A stretch of 64,000 nt of DNA. Origin: Olavius algarvensis associated proteobacterium Delta 3. Lineage in GTDB: Bacteria; Desulfobacterota; Desulfobacteria; Desulfobacterales; CAFBRK01. A program made the position numbers and the translations under genes. The notes beneath the pieces were generated by a model. It did not search any database, had not been told where the DNA came from, and was given only the letters and a program-made list of their open reading frames with translations. The DNA lies in assembly GCA_903231505.1 (NCBI GenBank), contig CAFBRK010000034.1, forward strand, positions 18,954 through 82,953. The letters run 5' to 3'. This document shows, one piece after another, positions 17,270 through 26,750 of this stretch (positions are counted from its first letter, which is position 1; every line of letters begins with the position of its first letter).

Positions 17270-17463
17270 AAAACAACAATCTACTGAACAAACGTTTTGA
17301 TGAGCACATGGGATGTTTCGGCAGTTTCGATATCGAAGACACCATTTGCAAATCTCTCTGTGCCCTGCGCATCAGCTGCTGTATCGAACGGGACCATGCC
17401 GAGCGGATGGAAATTTTGGAGGATCTCGTAGAATCCGAGGACTTTCTAACCCGGTACCACTAA
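17266..17463 (+). CDS. Cys-rich small protein, 65 residues, coupled to suhB
   Basis: I cannot name this family. ATG 17266 overlaps the suhB stop (ATGA), indicating translational coupling, with GAAGGGATC upstream. The protein has five cysteines (17, 28, 32, 38, 39) around DIEDTICKSLCALRISCC, then an acidic helix MEILEDLVESEDFL. The C-x3-C and CC spacing could hold a metal or Fe-S group, or may be structural. No membrane segment or signal peptide. The stop TAA is the first base block of an ATAAAATCG palindrome. Confidence 0.65.
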   Translation: MKNNNLLNKRFDEHMGCFGSFDIEDTICKSLCALRISCCIERDHAERMEILEDLVESEDFLTRYH

Positions 17464-17485
17464 TAAAATCGCTGCACGATTTTAT
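17463..17485. repeat. ATAAAATCG palindrome, copy 2
   Basis: ATAAAATCG (17463-17471) and CGATTTTAT (17477-17485) are a perfect 9-bp inverted repeat with a 5-nt loop. It overlaps the stop codon of the small Cys-rich gene. Confidence 0.65.
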
Positions 17486-17583
17486 GAATTATTTTTTAAC
17501 ATAGAGAAAGGTAGGTTCAGGGGGCAGCGTGTAGTGCCCGAAAGTGGTTGTCTGAGGAAGAAGATCACAACTGTAAACATGGA

Positions 17584-17617
17584 AACGGCGGTCGACACAT
17601 CGACCGCCGTTCTTTTT
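17584..17617 (+). terminator. Intrinsic terminator of the dnaB-hflX-suhB transcript
   Basis: A perfect 12-bp stem (17584-17595 with 17600-17611) with a 4-nt loop CACA is followed by a T-rich run (TCTTTTT). It lies 120 nt after the last plus-strand gene and in front of the convergent dnaA end. Confidence 0.9.
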
Positions 17618-17718
17618 GCTGTATATCCCGTCACTTAAACGTGATTACTTTCTACCGATGGCGGGTTGGGGAAAACCATATCAGATAACTATTTTTATTT
17701 AAGCGACATCGTCGCGTT

Positions 17719-17745
17719 TCATAAAATCGCCGAGCGATTTTATGA
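17719..17745. repeat. ATAAAATCG palindrome, copy 3, at the dnaA stop
   Basis: TCATAAAATCGC (17719-17730) and GCGATTTTATGA (17734-17745) form a perfect 12-bp stem with a 3-nt loop. The dnaA stop codon (17740-17742) lies inside the right arm. Confidence 0.7.
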
Positions 17746-19083
17746 GAACTTGCCGGCCTCCAGCTTCTGGCAGAGAAACTCCACCTGCCGTCGCAGCTGG
17801 CTGTCCTCTCGCATTCCCTTTTCAATACGTGCGATGGCATGCAGCGCCGTGGCGTGGTAGCGGTTGAAACTCCTGCCGATCGCCTGAAGCGATTGATCCG
17901 TGTATTTACGGGCCAGAAAAATGGCCAGTTGGCGAGGTTTGACAACGGATTTCTTTCGGGAACGGGAAACCAGGTTGGCTTCGGAAACGTGGTGGTGCCG
18001 GCAAACCAGTTTTTTGATGGCACCGATGGTGATGGATTTCCCCTGGCGAACAATTGTTTTCACGACGGTTTCGGCCAGCTGAACATCTATCGGAGAACCT
18101 AGAAGAGAAGATTTGGCCGCGACACCGATCATCCCTCCTTCGAGTTGGCGCACGTTCTCGGTCAGTTCTCCGGCCAGATACATAATAACGTCATCCGGAA
18201 AACTGTAGCCGTTTCTCTGGACTTTCTTTTTGAGGATGCGGATACGTGTGTTGAAATCCGGCTGCTCAATGGTCGATATCAGGCCACAGGCTAGTCTGGA
18301 GCGCAGTTCGCTTTTTAGTTTGGGAATCTCCGTGGGAGGGTATGAACTGGAAAAGATAATTTTCCTGCCGGAGTCGATTAAGGCGTCCAATGTCAATGCC
18401 AGTTCGATCTGAGTCCGTTCTTTTCCGCTGAGAAACTGAACATCTTCAAGCAGGAGCACATCACACTGGCTTCGGTACTTCTCCTTGAAGCGGTCGATAT
18501 TATCGTGCCGAAAGGCCTGGACCATTTCGTTGGTGAAATCTTCGGCTGTAACATAGTAAACCCGCTCGGAGGGATGCTCTGTCAGGATTTGTCGCCCAAC
18601 GGCCTGGGTCAAATGGCTTTTACCCATTCCGGTGGCGGCAAGAAGAAATAGGGTCGACTGCTGTGTACCTCTCCCCGAAGCCAATGACAATGAAGCAGAA
18701 TACGCCAGGTCACTATTTCCGCCGACGACAAAGTCATCGAACGTAAAATCTTTCCGAAGAAGTCTCCCGCTATGGGGTCGGAGATTCAGATTCGGCAACG
18801 GAAGTTGCATATGATTATTCTGTGCCATCTGAATCCGTCCGATTCCATCGGAGACATCGAACGTCACCTTTAAGGAACGGCCGCTTACTTTCTGTAGTTC
18901 TTCTTCGATAATCTGAGAGTAATTGTCGAGGACGCGCCGCTTTGAAAAGCTGTTGGGGCAGGAGAGTACCAGCTGATCCTCTTTGGTTTCCACGCACTGT
19001 ATCGGATCGATCCACATCCGGTAGCTATGGTTGGGTAAACGTGTTTTAATGATTGTTTTAATGTCGTCCCAAACTGCCTTCAT
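17740..19083 (-). CDS. dnaA: DnaA-family AAA+ protein, divergent paralogue
   Basis: Full DnaA architecture in 447 residues: domain I (1-75), short linker, AAA+ module (about 112-330) and domain IV. Key motifs depart from the consensus. The P-loop reads AATGMGKSH rather than GGVGLGKTH, and Walker B reads LLLEDVQF rather than LLIDDIQF. The DnaA-box signature reads FNRYHATAL (406-414) rather than GGRDHTTVL, so the Asp and first Thr that contact DNA bases in E. coli (D433, T435) are Tyr409 and Ala411. Arg in PRQ (384) is kept. It could be the initiator, but a second specialised DnaA is more likely (inference). Confidence 0.85.
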   Translation of the reverse strand: MKAVWDDIKTIIKTRLPNHSYRMWIDPIQCVETKEDQLVLSCPNSFSKRRVLDNYSQIIEEELQKVSGRSLKVTFDVSDGIGRIQMAQNNHMQLPLPNLNLRPHSGRLLRKDFTFDDFVVGGNSDLAYSASLSLASGRGTQQSTLFLLAATGMGKSHLTQAVGRQILTEHPSERVYYVTAEDFTNEMVQAFRHDNIDRFKEKYRSQCDVLLLEDVQFLSGKERTQIELALTLDALIDSGRKIIFSSSYPPTEIPKLKSELRSRLACGLISTIEQPDFNTRIRILKKKVQRNGYSFPDDVIMYLAGELTENVRQLEGGMIGVAAKSSLLGSPIDVQLAETVVKTIVRQGKSITIGAIKKLVCRHHHVSEANLVSRSRKKSVVKPRQLAIFLARKYTDQSLQAIGRSFNRYHATALHAIARIEKGMREDSQLRRQVEFLCQKLEAGKFS

Positions 19084-19694
19084 TGATTATCCAGAGTCGG
19101 TTTTTAAAAAAATAAAAATCCTTGAGCCGCTCGCTGCAAGGGTCATTTTCGGAGTATGGTTTCGAAATAAATCGGTTTGGAAGAATTACATCAGGTTTTG
19201 TGACATGCGTCAAAGGTCAGGCTGGTTTTTAAAGAAAAACCGGAATGGTGTCAAACCCAATGAAAGAGGGTTTCACAACCATATCCTAATGAATCACTAA
19301 CATAATTAAAGCTACTGTTTTTATTATTATATTTTAATTGTACCATTCAATTGGCTTGAAATATTAGGTTTTTTAAACAAAGAGTTTTATTAGGTATTTT
19401 AAGTAGATCGAAAGTTTTTGACAGAATATCAACAAATCGACACTCTTTGAAAAACTTTATATTTCTTCTAAATTCTTTGATTTTTAAAAAAATATGTTCC
19501 GTTATCACTACCGGGAGGAAGCTGCTCCTGGAGCCTTACGGGCCGGGGAAGAATTCTATTTGAAATCTTTCCGCCGGGTCTGTAAATTATCCTGACTTTC
19601 ATAACAGGATCTGATGGAAGGTATAATTAAGTGAAATTTGTCACACTTTTTTCTTCACCCCGACCGTAGAAGAGAGAGATAACAACGGACGTTT
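19084..19694. other. AT-rich divergent region between dnaA and uvrA
   Basis: About 610 nt, very AT-rich from 19290 to 19500 with several A/T runs. It is in the usual place for an origin, but I find no cluster of TTATNCACA boxes; the nearest match is TTATCCAGA at 19085-19093, at the dnaA start. GTGAAATTTGTCACAC (19632-19647) is a small imperfect palindrome before uvrA. The promoters of both genes must lie here. Origin function is unproven. Confidence 0.3.
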
Positions 19695-22550
19695 ATGGAT
19701 CAACCCAGCATCGTCATACGAGGAGCCCGGCAGCACAATCTCAAAGGTATTGATCTGGAATTGCCGCGGAACCGCCTGATCGTGATTACCGGATTGTCCG
19801 GATCCGGCAAGTCAAGCCTGGCATTTGACACTCTGTATGCTGAAGGTCAGCGCCGGTATGTGGAGTCCCTGTCTACCTATGCCCGCCAGTTTTTGGAGCG
19901 TATGGAAAAACCCGATGTAGATCACATCGTGGGCCTGTCACCGGCAATCGCCATCGAACAGAAAACGGCCGGACACAATCCACGATCCACGGTGGGAACA
20001 GTCACGGAAATATACGACTACCTCCGCCTGCTGTACGCCAGGGTGGGAATTCCCCACTGTCCCCAGTGTGGCCGACCCATCGAGTCCCAAACTCTGGATC
20101 AGGTCATCGACATCATCCTGGCACTTACCGAGGGTACCCGGATGATGATCCTGGCCCCGATGACCAGGGAGCAAAAAGGGGATCACCGGAAATTGTTGAG
20201 CCGCTTGAGACGCGACGGTTTCGCTCGTGTCCGGATAGATGGCGTTGTTACCGAAATTGAAGCAGTCGATAAGCTCGATCCGCGTAAACAACATTCACTG
20301 GAGGTGGTGGTCGATCGGCTGGTCGTCCGCCCCACCATTCGAAACAGGCTTGCGGATTCACTGGAACTGGCCGCCTCTCTGGCCGAGGGGCATCTCATCG
20401 TAGATGTTGACGGTGACAATCCAATCCTCTTCAGCGAGACGGCCATGTGCTCCCAATGTCAAATCCGCTTTGACGAACTGACACCGGCCAGCTTTTCGTT
20501 TAACTCACCCCAGGGTGCGTGCACCACCTGCGACGGGTTGGGTTCGGTCAACGAGTTCGATCAGGACCTCATCATTCCCAACCAGCAGCTCTCCCTTCGT
20601 GAGGGGGCCGTGCTCCCTTGGGCACACCGGAACTCCATGCATTTTGTTGAATTTCTGGACGCATTGACCCGGCGATATGGGACCGACATCTATACCCCTT
20701 ATAAAGATCTCCCTGAACGATTTAAAGAGGTCCTTCTGTTTGGTTCAGGGACGGAAGAAATCCCTTTTTACTTTGAACAGGGCAACCGCCGCTACACGAA
20801 CAGCCGGCCCTTTGAGGGACTTGTTCCCAACCTTCAGCGGCGGTATACGGAAACAGCCTCTGGAAAATCCAGGGAAGAGATACAACGATACATGACTTTT
20901 CACCCATGTGCCGAATGCGGTGGTTCCCGGCTTAAAAAAACAAGTCTGTTTGTCCGGGTTGGCGGGCTTGCCATTCATGAAACCACGGCACTGCCGATAT
21001 CCAGGGCTCGGGTGTTTTTATCCGAACTCGAAATATTCGGTAGGAAGGGCGTCATTGCCGACCGTATTATTCGGGAGATTCTCGAGCGTCTCACGTTTTT
21101 GGAAAATGTCGGTCTCCAATACCTGACCCTGGATCGATCGGCACACACCCTCTCCGGAGGTGAAAGCCAACGCATCCGTCTGGCCACACAGATCGGTTCG
21201 AAACTCACGGGTGTTCTATACGTTCTGGACGAACCAAGCATTGGACTTCATCAGCGGGACAATCAACGATTGCTTCAGACATTGCTGCATATGAGGGACC
21301 TGGGGAACACGGTACTGGTGGTCGAACATGACGAAGACACGATTCGCAAATCGGATTTTGTGGTCGACATGGGCCCCGGTGCCGGCATCCACGGCGGTGA
21401 GGTGGTCTTTGCCGGCACCCCGGATGAATTGATTGATGCCCCCCACTCCTTGACAGGTCAATATCTAGCGGGCAAACGGCGCATCGAACTGCCGTCGACG
21501 CGACGACCTGCAGGGAAGCACTCACTGCTGCTCAAGGGCGCATCAAAAAACAACCTCAAGCAGATCGACGTGGGTTTTCCCCTGGGATGCTTTATTTGTG
21601 TCACCGGGGTGTCGGGATCCGGAAAATCGACCCTGGTAATCGACACGCTCCATCAGGCGCTTTCCCAGCGGCTTTACCACTCGCGTATCCAGGCAGGCGC
21701 CCATAGTGATGTAACAGGCATCGAACACATCGACAAAGTCATCCACATCGACCAGTCCCCCATCGGGAGAACCCCCCGCTCCAATCCCGGAACCTATACG
21801 GGCGTGTTTAACTTCATTCGGGATATGTTTGCCAGAACGCCCGATTCCCGCATGCGGGGCTACAAGCCCGGGCGCTTTAGCTTCAATGTCAAGGGCGGCC
21901 GATGTGAAGCTTGTGGTGGCGACGGTATTCTCAAGATTGAGATGCATTTTCTGCCGGATATCTTCGTCACTTGCGATGTCTGCCACGGGAAACGGTACAA
22001 TCGGGAAACGCTGGAGATCCGATACAAGGGGAAAACAATCGCCGATGTTCTGGACATGACAGTCAACCAAGGGTTGGCGTTTTTCAAGAACATTGGCGCC
22101 ATCCGAACACGACTGAAGACACTGGTCGACGTCGGCATCGGTTACGTCCGACTCGGACAGCGGGCCACCACACTCTCCGGTGGTGAGGCCCAACGGGTGA
22201 AGCTGGCCCGGGAGTTAAGCAAGCGGGCCACTGGAAGAACATTCTACGTCCTGGACGAGCCGACCACGGGGCTGCACACCGACGACATTCGAAAGCTTCT
22301 TGAGGTGCTCAACAAATTGGTGGATGCCGGTAACACAGTGGTCGTCATTGAACACAATCTGGATGTGATAAAAAGTGCCGATTATCTGATTGACCTTGGA
22401 CCTGAGGGGGGAGAGCGGGGCGGAGAAGTGATTGGTACTGGCACTCCCGAAGAGATCGCCAAGCTGCCCGACTCCTACACGGGGCAGTATCTGAAGAAAG
22501 TATTGAACTCGCCTGCTTCAGCAAATCGGTTATCTGAAAAACTCCAGTAG
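19695..22550 (+). CDS. uvrA: Excinuclease ABC subunit A
   Basis: Damage-sensing ATPase of nucleotide excision repair. There are two ABC modules: the first P-loop [19 protein letters not shown] is near residue 33 and the second [15 protein letters not shown] near 640. Both signature sequences are present ([12 protein letters not shown] near 487, [12 protein letters not shown] near 829). Zinc-finger cysteines occur in the CSQC/CTTC region (near 254-280) and the CEAC/CDVC region (near 738-765). Length 951 is standard. It appears to be a single-gene transcript ended by the terminator at 22663. Confidence 0.98.
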   Translation: MDQPSIVIRGARQHNLKGIDLELPRNRLIVITGLSGSGKSSLAFDTLYAEGQRRYVESLSTYARQFLERMEKPDVDHIVGLSPAIAIEQKTAGHNPRSTVGTVTEIYDYLRLLYARVGIPHCPQCGRPIESQTLDQVIDIILALTEGTRMMILAPMTREQKGDHRKLLSRLRRDGFARVRIDGVVTEIEAVDKLDPRKQHSLEVVVDRLVVRPTIRNRLADSLELAASLAEGHLIVDVDGDNPILFSETAMCSQCQIRFDELTPASFSFNSPQGACTTCDGLGSVNEFDQDLIIPNQQLSLREGAVLPWAHRNSMHFVEFLDALTRRYGTDIYTPYKDLPERFKEVLLFGSGTEEIPFYFEQGNRRYTNSRPFEGLVPNLQRRYTETASGKSREEIQRYMTFHPCAECGGSRLKKTSLFVRVGGLAIHETTALPISRARVFLSELEIFGRKGVIADRIIREILERLTFLENVGLQYLTLDRSAHTLSGGESQRIRLATQIGSKLTGVLYVLDEPSIGLHQRDNQRLLQTLLHMRDLGNTVLVVEHDEDTIRKSDFVVDMGPGAGIHGGEVVFAGTPDELIDAPHSLTGQYLAGKRRIELPSTRRPAGKHSLLLKGASKNNLKQIDVGFPLGCFICVTGVSGSGKSTLVIDTLHQALSQRLYHSRIQAGAHSDVTGIEHIDKVIHIDQSPIGRTPRSNPGTYTGVFNFIRDMFARTPDSRMRGYKPGRFSFNVKGGRCEACGGDGILKIEMHFLPDIFVTCDVCHGKRYNRETLEIRYKGKTIADVLDMTVNQGLAFFKNIGAIRTRLKTLVDVGIGYVRLGQRATTLSGGEAQRVKLARELSKRATGRTFYVLDEPTTGLHTDDIRKLLEVLNKLVDAGNTVVVIEHNLDVIKSADYLIDLGPEGGERGGEVIGTGTPEEIAKLPDSYTGQYLKKVLNSPASANRLSEKLQ

Positions 22551-22662
22551 CATTACTTCACCGCACGGAATTCTGGCAATCGCTATAACAGCCTTGAGCG
22601 GTGTAGCGCTTTTAAATTTAGATCGTTTCCAGAAAATTCAGGCTGGGATCAGCAGATATGGC

Positions 22663-22708
22663 AAAAAAAACGGGGGCGGCCGCGATGCGGCGAGCCCCCG
22701 TTTTAATC
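22663..22708. terminator. Bidirectional terminator between uvrA and atpE
   Basis: An 11-bp stem AAAACGGGGGC/GCCCCCGTTTT (22667-22677 with 22694-22704) contains an inner 5-bp hairpin (GCCGC/GCGGC). It is flanked by an A-run on the left and a T-run on the right. It can serve both convergent transcripts. Confidence 0.9.
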
Positions 22709-22726
22709 TTTCGCAAGATGCTGGCT

Positions 22727-23017
<291 letters not shown>

Positions 23018-23094
23018 CTACTCTACCTCCTTTAGAATGATGTTAACGGCTTCTTCCCTTATCCCATGATTGACATTCGGTTGTATGGGCAAAA

Positions 23095-23784
23095 TTAGTG
23101 GGCGTGCTCCATGGCACCACTGAAATACATGATCGAAAGCAGGAAAAAGACAAACGCCTGCACCAGCGCCACGAAAATGCCCAGGGCCATAATCGGCAGC
23201 GGCGCAAAAAAGAGGCCGGCCAGGGCAAACAGAATGGTGAGCACCAGTTCGTGTCCCATCATGTTCCCAAAGAGACGGAAAGAGAGGGACAGAATGCGGG
23301 CGGCATGACCGATCAGTTCGATCGGCAGAATGATGGGAATCATCCACCAGACAGGCCCGATGAAATGTTTGTAGTAATTGGCACCGTGATATTTTAATCC
23401 GATGATGTGGGTGAAGATCACCACGACCAGGGCCATGGAAAGTGTCGTGTTGAGGCTGGCAGTGGGCGGAAAAAACCCGGGGACCAGACCGATCAGGTTG
23501 CACACAAAAATATAAATAAAGATCGTGGCCACCAGCGGAAAAAGCCAGCGTGACTCTTCTCCAGCGACATCGACCATGAACTCCTCAATGCCGCTTAGCA
23601 GGATTTCAAAGAAGTTCTGCCCCTTGGTTGGAATCATGCTGACGCCCTTGGCGGCCAAAGCCCCCAGGACGATAAGCAAAATCATCACGAACCAGGAATA
23701 GATCACCCAGGGGTAACTGTGGGCAAAATGCCCGAGTCCGATCACCTCGAACAGCTTGACGAGAAATAGATAGGGATGTTCCAC
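23095..23784 (-). CDS. atpB: ATP synthase Fo subunit a
   Basis: Stator channel subunit of ATP synthase. It has five to six membrane helices in 229 residues, with the essential arginine in the fourth-helix region (HAARILSLSFRLFGNMMGHEL, Arg near 163-169). The asparagine-rich CNLIGLVPGFFPPTASLNTT lies near 95. The start is GTG 23784 with AAGGAGG upstream. It is separated from the previous gene by one base, consistent with a tight operon. Confidence 0.96.
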   Translation of the reverse strand: MEHPYLFLVKLFEVIGLGHFAHSYPWVIYSWFVMILLIVLGALAAKGVSMIPTKGQNFFEILLSGIEEFMVDVAGEESRWLFPLVATIFIYIFVCNLIGLVPGFFPPTASLNTTLSMALVVVIFTHIIGLKYHGANYYKHFIGPVWWMIPIILPIELIGHAARILSLSFRLFGNMMGHELVLTILFALAGLFFAPLPIMALGIFVALVQAFVFFLLSIMYFSGAMEHAH

Positions 23785-23785
23785 C

Positions 23786-24172
23786 TTACACGGCCTCCTT
23801 CAAGATGAGTTTTGTCACTTCGCACAATGTCGCCAGCATGATGCTGGCCACCACGATGGAGAGCCCCACAAACAGGCCCAGTGGGTCCACAATTCGGTTT
23901 GCGATCAATAAGAAAATGATAACGCCGCTAATGGTAAAGCGGACATAATACTTTGCGAGTATTCTGTGGTGAGATGCCAGGTGGGGTGGTGTCAGAGCTT
24001 TTTTGAGGGTGCGGGAGAGAAGATGGAAGTTGACGGTGACAATCAGCCCACCGAAAGCAACCCCCCGGAAGAATGCCGGAGAGAAAACCAGCGCCCCGAT
24101 AAGACTGGCCAGAACGAGCAGAATCCAATTCGTGCGCGTGATAAATTGCAACAGACGCTGTTGAATCGTCAA
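23786..24172 (-). CDS. atpI: ATP synthase subunit I (AtpI-like) membrane protein
   Basis: Small membrane protein (128 residues, about four hydrophobic segments) of the ATP synthase I family, encoded just before atpB. AtpI-type proteins help assemble the c-ring. TTG 24172 is chosen as start: GGGGGAAGGGG lies upstream and the protein then begins with the typical short N-terminal helix TIQQRLLQFITRTNW. The open frame continues 29 codons further but has unlike composition and overlaps atpZ. Confidence 0.75.
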   Translation of the reverse strand: MTIQQRLLQFITRTNWILLVLASLIGALVFSPAFFRGVAFGGLIVTVNFHLLSRTLKKALTPPHLASHHRILAKYYVRFTISGVIIFLLIANRIVDPLGLFVGLSIVVASIMLATLCEVTKLILKEAV

Positions 24173-24191
24173 CGGCGAACCCCTTCCCCCT

Positions 24192-24410
24192 TCAAAATTT
24201 TCGCGATTTCTTGATGGCCAATCCGAGGTTCCGAAACCCGGCGGCAATCCCCAATGCAAGAAACACGAACTTCAAATAAGGATGCGTATCAAAGCGATTA
24301 TCCAGATAAATGCCGATGAACAGGCCGATAAAAATCGAAAGTGCCATCGACATCCCGATGCTGGCGTAATACGCATATTCCCTGAGCTGGCGCCGGGTTT
24401 CTCGTTTCAT
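24192..24410 (-). CDS. atpZ: AtpZ/AtpI-type F0F1 ATPase-associated small protein
   Basis: 72-residue protein with two membrane helices (about 14-35 and 44-62) and a basic N-terminus (MKRETRRQLREYAYYAS), matching the AtpZ (PF09527) pattern including GxxxGIYLDNRFDTHPYLKF. AtpZ and AtpI proteins form a small complex in some bacteria and may act in ion handling or assembly. It is the first gene of the Fo set; its promoter should lie just right of 24410. Confidence 0.8.
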   Translation of the reverse strand: MKRETRRQLREYAYYASIGMSMALSIFIGLFIGIYLDNRFDTHPYLKFVFLALGIAAGFRNLGLAIKKSRKF

Positions 24411-24878
24411 TGGAGATTCATACCTTCGAAATCCAGCACGCCCAAAAACACGACCGGAAAGACCGCCGATCCTCTAACACAGGAATTTGCCGAAGTCAAC
24501 GTTTTATCAAATCGTTCCAAGATTTCATAACCTCTTGGCACTGCCGGACCAGAAATTTATTTTTTATAATAAAAACAATATGATATAAATAAAGCTCTCC
24601 GCAGCCCCGCTGAGCGGGATTTCCGCTTTGCTACAACAAGCTGCGGGGTATCGAAGAGGAGGATATCTATTCTTACCCCCCTCACCCTAACCCTCTCCCA
24701 CCGCGGGGAGAGGGAACCAAAGGACACCCTGCAGCAAGCTACAGGGAATTATCAAGTTAAACCCACGACGCGGCGAACATCATGGGAATAGATCCTGTCT
24801 ATAAAGTGTGGATCTGGTTATCGGGCAATCCCGCCGACGGCGGAACTACGGGTTTATAAACACGGTTGTGGGATCATT
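24411..24878. repeat. Repeat-dense intergenic region between pyrK and atpZ
   Basis: About 470 nt without a gene. It holds several palindrome-rich pieces: CCCGCTGAGCGGG near 24608; paired fragments AGCTGCGGGG (24649) and CCCTGCAGCAAGCTACAGGG (24729-24748), which look like variants of one repeat; and CCTCACCCTAACCCTCTCCC (24679-24698) followed by GGGGAGAGGG, a repeat type seen in many proteobacteria. These look like REP-type elements. Confidence 0.6.
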
Positions 24879-25676
24879 CTATAAAATGATCTTCCGGGCA
24901 TCAAACACCGGGCCATCCCGGCAGGCATGCAGATACCCCTCGTCGCTGTCCCGGCGTTTTACGGCACACCCCAGACACACCCCCATGCCGCAGGCCATGG
25001 CGGTTTCGATGGATATCTCGCATCGGATCGAATGGGCCTCGGCAACATCGAGAATACACCGAAGCATGTCGATCGGACCGCAGGCGTAGACCACATCCGG
25101 CCGATGTTCCCGAACAGCCAGTTCAAACGGATGGGTGATAAAGCACTGGTCCCCGGCACTGCCGTCATCGGTGGTCACCGTAATCGGGAGTTGCCGTGCC
25201 TCAAAGAATTCCCGGCACAGCAGTTCCTCCTCGGATCTGCCGCCGAGAAACACGAAGAGGCCATCCAGGCTTCTGCGTTTTGTTTCAAGCGCACGGACCA
25301 GAAACGGCATGGGGGCAACCCCGATACCTCCGGCGACCAGATATATCCGTTCAGAGTCACCCGTCACCGTATAACCCCTGCCGAGGGGACCGAAGATATC
25401 GACCCGGGCGCCTTTCCGGTAGGTGGCAAGGATTCGGGTTCCCTTGCCGACAATCCGGTAAAGCAGCTCGACCGTGACACCGCCGTCGGCCTCCACGGTA
25501 CATTGGTGAATGGAAAACGGCCGCCGCAACAGGGGTGTGGTATCCATTGACGTACGGACCATGACAAACTGCCCCGGTCGTGCCGAACCATATCCGGCGT
25601 CGCACGCCAGCCCCATGTGGACGCAATCCAAGCCAATGACCCGGTTCCACAATACCTTTGCCTCTTGAAGGATCAT
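24879..25676 (-). CDS. pyrK: Dihydroorotate dehydrogenase electron-transfer subunit PyrK
   Basis: FAD/[2Fe-2S] subunit that passes electrons from dihydroorotate dehydrogenase PyrD to NAD+ in pyrimidine synthesis. It has the ferredoxin-reductase layout: FAD motif RRPFSIH near residue 50, NAD motif VAGGIGVAPMPFLVRAL near 115, and C-terminal Fe-S cysteines in CGMGVCLGCAVK plus HAC (near 225-250). ATG 25676 is chosen; the upstream frame reads only through the octamer repeat tract. pyrD is not adjacent, so the paralogous sulfide- or NADPH-related subunits cannot be fully excluded. Confidence 0.85.
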   Translation of the reverse strand: MILQEAKVLWNRVIGLDCVHMGLACDAGYGSARPGQFVMVRTSMDTTPLLRRPFSIHQCTVEADGGVTVELLYRIVGKGTRILATYRKGARVDIFGPLGRGYTVTGDSERIYLVAGGIGVAPMPFLVRALETKRRSLDGLFVFLGGRSEEELLCREFFEARQLPITVTTDDGSAGDQCFITHPFELAVREHRPDVVYACGPIDMLRCILDVAEAHSIRCEISIETAMACGMGVCLGCAVKRRDSDEGYLHACRDGPVFDARKIIL

Positions 25677-25691
25677 GGGTTCCCTATTCGG

Positions 25692-25913
25692 TTGGCCCGT
25701 TCGCCCGTTTGCCCGTGTGCCCGTCGACCGGTTTGCCGGTTTGCCGGTTGGCCGGTGGCACACGTCATGTACAGACTTCGGGCAGCTTCATTTGTCCTGC
25801 ACGGTGGGAACTGATTCGTTGTTCTTCGACCTTTTATCGAATTACGATTTCCAACTTCCGTTTGGCCAACAATGCCTTTGACCGGCAAACCGGCAAACCG
25901 GAGAACCGGCCAA
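25692..25913. repeat. Octamer tract C with opposed arms upstream of pyrK
   Basis: 25692-25755 is eight in-phase 8-nt units of the form TTNGCCSG with N varying. 25882-25913 is four units of the reverse complement (CCGGCAAA type). Between them, 25830-25870 holds heptamer-like sequence. The left arm ends 16 nt before the pyrK start codon, so it would lie in the mRNA leader. Confidence 0.85.
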
Positions 25914-25979
25914 CTTTAGACAACGCCGCGAAACCGGTTATAACCCGGTAGCCGGTCGAAGCCACACCCTCCTCGCAAT

Positions 25980-26750
25980 CTATCTCAAGCCAATGACGGC
26001 CGCAAACCGGCCGGTCTCGCCCTCTCCCCGATAGGAATAGAATAGATCCGTTCGACACCGGGTACAATATCCCGAAACGACCACCTTCGTTGCCGACAGG
26101 CCGGCTCCGACAAGCTGGTCTTTGCTGATGGCCCAGAAGTCAAAATGATCCCTGTTGTCCTTGTAGCGCCAGAAATCCGGGGGGATCTCGGTGCGGTAAT
26201 GAATAAACTCAGAACAACAGGGACCCAGAGACGGGCCGATGGTGGCGACCATGTTGGCGGGCCGGCAGTCGTATTCCCGGCGCATGACCTCCACGGTGCG
26301 GCCGATGACGTTCTTGAGGCTGCCCCGCCACCCCGAGTGGATGTCGGCGACGACGCCCCGGTGCGGATCGAAAATAAACACCGGTTGACAATCGGCCACC
26401 TGGATGACGAGCAAATAACCGGCCCGATCTGTCACCATGGCGTCCGCTATGGGCGGTGCGACATCTGACATCCCTTGCCGGCCGGCACCATCCCTGACCG
26501 CCCACACCCGCCGGCCATGACGCTGCCGGGCGAAAACGAGACGATCCGCACCCAGACATTGGGCAATCTGACGCCGGTTCTGCTTCACCTGGGTATCGCC
26601 GTCCCCAACCCCGTAGCTCACGTTCAGGGATGCCTGGGCACCCCGGCTTGTTCCCCCCAACCGGGTAAATACCCCATGCAACAGCTCGGGATATGCTTTC
26701 AGGGCCGGGAACTGCATGAACATCAGGCCGCTCTTCCGTTGAAGCATCAT
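25980..26750 (-). CDS. pgeF: Laccase-domain purine nucleoside phosphorylase (PgeF/YfiH family)
   Basis: Member of the YfiH/PgeF family: zinc-dependent adenosine/inosine phosphorylase or deaminase, and in some species editor of peptidoglycan precursors. The family motifs are present: RQRHGRRVWAV near residue 80, VVADIHSGWRGSLKNVI near 135, and GPSLGPCCSEF near 172, giving the His-Cys-His metal site. Length 256 is normal. The start overlaps the stop of the upstream gene (ATGA). Confidence 0.88.
   Translation of the reverse strand: MMLQRKSGLMFMQFPALKAYPELLHGVFTRLGGTSRGAQASLNVSYGVGDGDTQVKQNRRQIAQCLGADRLVFARQRHGRRVWAVRDGAGRQGMSDVAPPIADAMVTDRAGYLLVIQVADCQPVFIFDPHRGVVADIHSGWRGSLKNVIGRTVEVMRREYDCRPANMVATIGPSLGPCCSEFIHYRTEIPPDFWRYKDNRDHFDFWAISKDQLVGAGLSATKVVVSGYCTRCRTDLFYSYRGEGETGRFAAVIGLR

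Noticed and set aside
19084..19694. Confident oriC call
   Set aside because: The AT-rich gap beside dnaA is suggestive, but no cluster of DnaA boxes was found and the DnaA is divergent.
25677..25763. N-terminal extension of PyrK by 29 residues
   Set aside because: It translates the octamer repeat tract and is absent from the family; ATG 25676 gives the normal length.
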